Shown piece by piece: positions 6,044 through 6,464 of a DNA stretch of 6,464 nucleotides. The stretch lies in the NCBI GenBank assembly GCA_913009675.1, contig CAJVXD010000074.1, forward strand, positions 1 through 6,464. Reading direction: 5' to 3'. Below the pieces are notes generated by a model. The model worked only from the letters and a program-made list of their open reading frames with translations, was not told the origin of the DNA and did no database searches. The stretch's first letter is position 1. Each line of letters opens with the position of its first letter. The position numbers and the translations under genes were made by a program. Source of the DNA: an uncultured bacterium. Its GTDB lineage: Bacteria; Omnitrophota; Gorgyraeia; Gorgyraeales; Gorgyraeaceae.

Positions 6044-6373
6044 TCAAAATAAACAACTTTGCGCGGTAACAAATATATAATCAAGCCTCTCTTTTCCAAT
6101 ATTTTTTATATCATGGCCTGTATGAGGCGGTATGTACAGGGCTGAACTGCCTTGAATCTTCACAGCGCCGCTGTTATCTATCAATGCCTCTCCCTTACCT
6201 TTTAAAACAATGATTATTTCCTCACGCTCGGCCGTTGTATGCCTGCCTATATTTTCTCCGGGCTGCAGCACTACATGCCCTGCCTTCAACCCGCAAGTCC
6301 CTGATTCCCTGCTTGTCAATCTCTGATAGCCAGCCGTATATTTTAACTTCACTATCCTTGCTTTAACCTTGTT
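6044..6373 (-). CDS. Small cupin (Cupin_2 type) protein, N-terminus missing at contig end
   Basis: 109 genomic residues remain, ending at TGA 6044-6046. Cupin motif 1 is PGENIGRHTTAEREEIIIVL followed by KGKG, with H45 and E51/E52 as candidate metal ligands (numbered from the first surviving codon). Motif 2 is ALYIPPHTGHDIKNIG with H87 and N91. The usual second His of motif 1 (HxH) is Thr47, so metal binding may be reduced or use a different ligand set. It is a soluble single-domain fold with no membrane segment visible. Small cupins of this form often bind sugars or act as isomerases or sensors; the substrate cannot be told. The upstream frame that appears to extend it to an ATG at 6457 is sequencing adapter, not protein. 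The true start is lost. It is followed directly by the promoter of the next operon. Confidence 0.85.
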   Translation of the reverse strand, partial: NKVKARIVKLKYTAGYQRLTSRESGTCGLKAGHVVLQPGENIGRHTTAEREEIIIVLKGKGEALIDNSGAVKIQGSSALYIPPHTGHDIKNIGKERLDYIFVTAQSCLF

Positions 6374-6464
6374 AGATCGGAAGAGCGTCGTGTAGGGAAA
6401 GAGTGTAGATCTCGGTGGTCGCCGTATCATTAAAAAAAAAAAAAAAACAAGTAACAAAGAATAA
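6374..6464. other. Illumina TruSeq adapter read-through, poly-A and junk tail (non-genomic)
   Basis: From 6374 the plus strand reads AGATCGGAAGAGCGTCGTGT and continues to GCCGTATCATT at 6431. This is 58 bases, the full length and sequence of the reverse complement of the TruSeq universal adapter as I know it. Sixteen A (6432-6447) and 17 bases of unassignable sequence follow, the usual appearance of a read running off its template. On the minus strand it translates to the well-known artefact ending TLFPYTTLFRS. Genomic sequence stops at about 6373. Confidence 0.98.

Noticed and set aside
6374..6457. N-terminal Phe/Arg-rich extension of the cupin protein
   Set aside because: Encoded by sequencing adapter and poly-T, not by genomic DNA.

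Overview
This is the end of a contig from an uncultured-type bacterium with moderate GC. Every supportable gene, including the tRNA, reads on the minus strand. The lineage is not diagnosable from one window. The mix is a bacterial pyruvoyl-dependent arginine decarboxylase, an ApbE lipoprotein, a 'VINYQG..LWEE..PR..YA' type secreted protein and a GH65 phosphorylase. With the A/T-leaning codon use (frequent AGA, AGG, ATA), this resembles candidate-phylum genomes such as Omnitrophota. That placement is inference from memory, not a search result.

Layout in the direction of transcription (high to low coordinates). (1) 6374-6464 is not genomic: it is an Illumina TruSeq adapter followed by poly-A and a short junk tail. 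(2) 6044-6373 is the C-terminal part of a small cupin protein whose N-terminus is lost at the contig end. (3) A strong extended -10 promoter (6016-6043) drives a two-gene unit: a 154-residue exported beta-rich protein (5448-5912) and a pyruvoyl-dependent arginine decarboxylase (4814-5434). The unit closes with a textbook intrinsic terminator (4756-4783). (4) apbE, an FAD:protein FMN transferase lipoprotein (3890-4732), starts just below that terminator. (5) tRNA-Phe(GAA) (3737-3812) has its own extended -10 promoter and is followed by a 41-bp near-perfect palindrome. (6) A secreted, C-terminally membrane-anchored protein (2939-3655) is followed by a hairpin-containing stretch that also reads as a 39-41 codon small ORF. 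(7) A second promoter (2796-2824) drives pgmB (2070-2714) and a GH65 disaccharide phosphorylase (2039 to the window edge, C-terminus cut off).

Functionally, the clearest unit is the pgmB-GH65 pair. The phosphorylase would split an alpha-linked glucose disaccharide with phosphate into glucose plus beta-glucose 1-phosphate, and beta-phosphoglucomutase would convert the latter to glucose 6-phosphate. The arginine decarboxylase makes agmatine, the entry to polyamines, but no agmatine-using partner is in the window. ApbE covalently flavinylates exported redox proteins, and none of its targets is present here.

I do not see a convincing undescribed system. The points most worth a second look are the adapter junction (which creates a false protein), the 2817-2942 small ORF/structured region, the palindrome behind the tRNA, and the terminator hairpin that may double as the leader of apbE.
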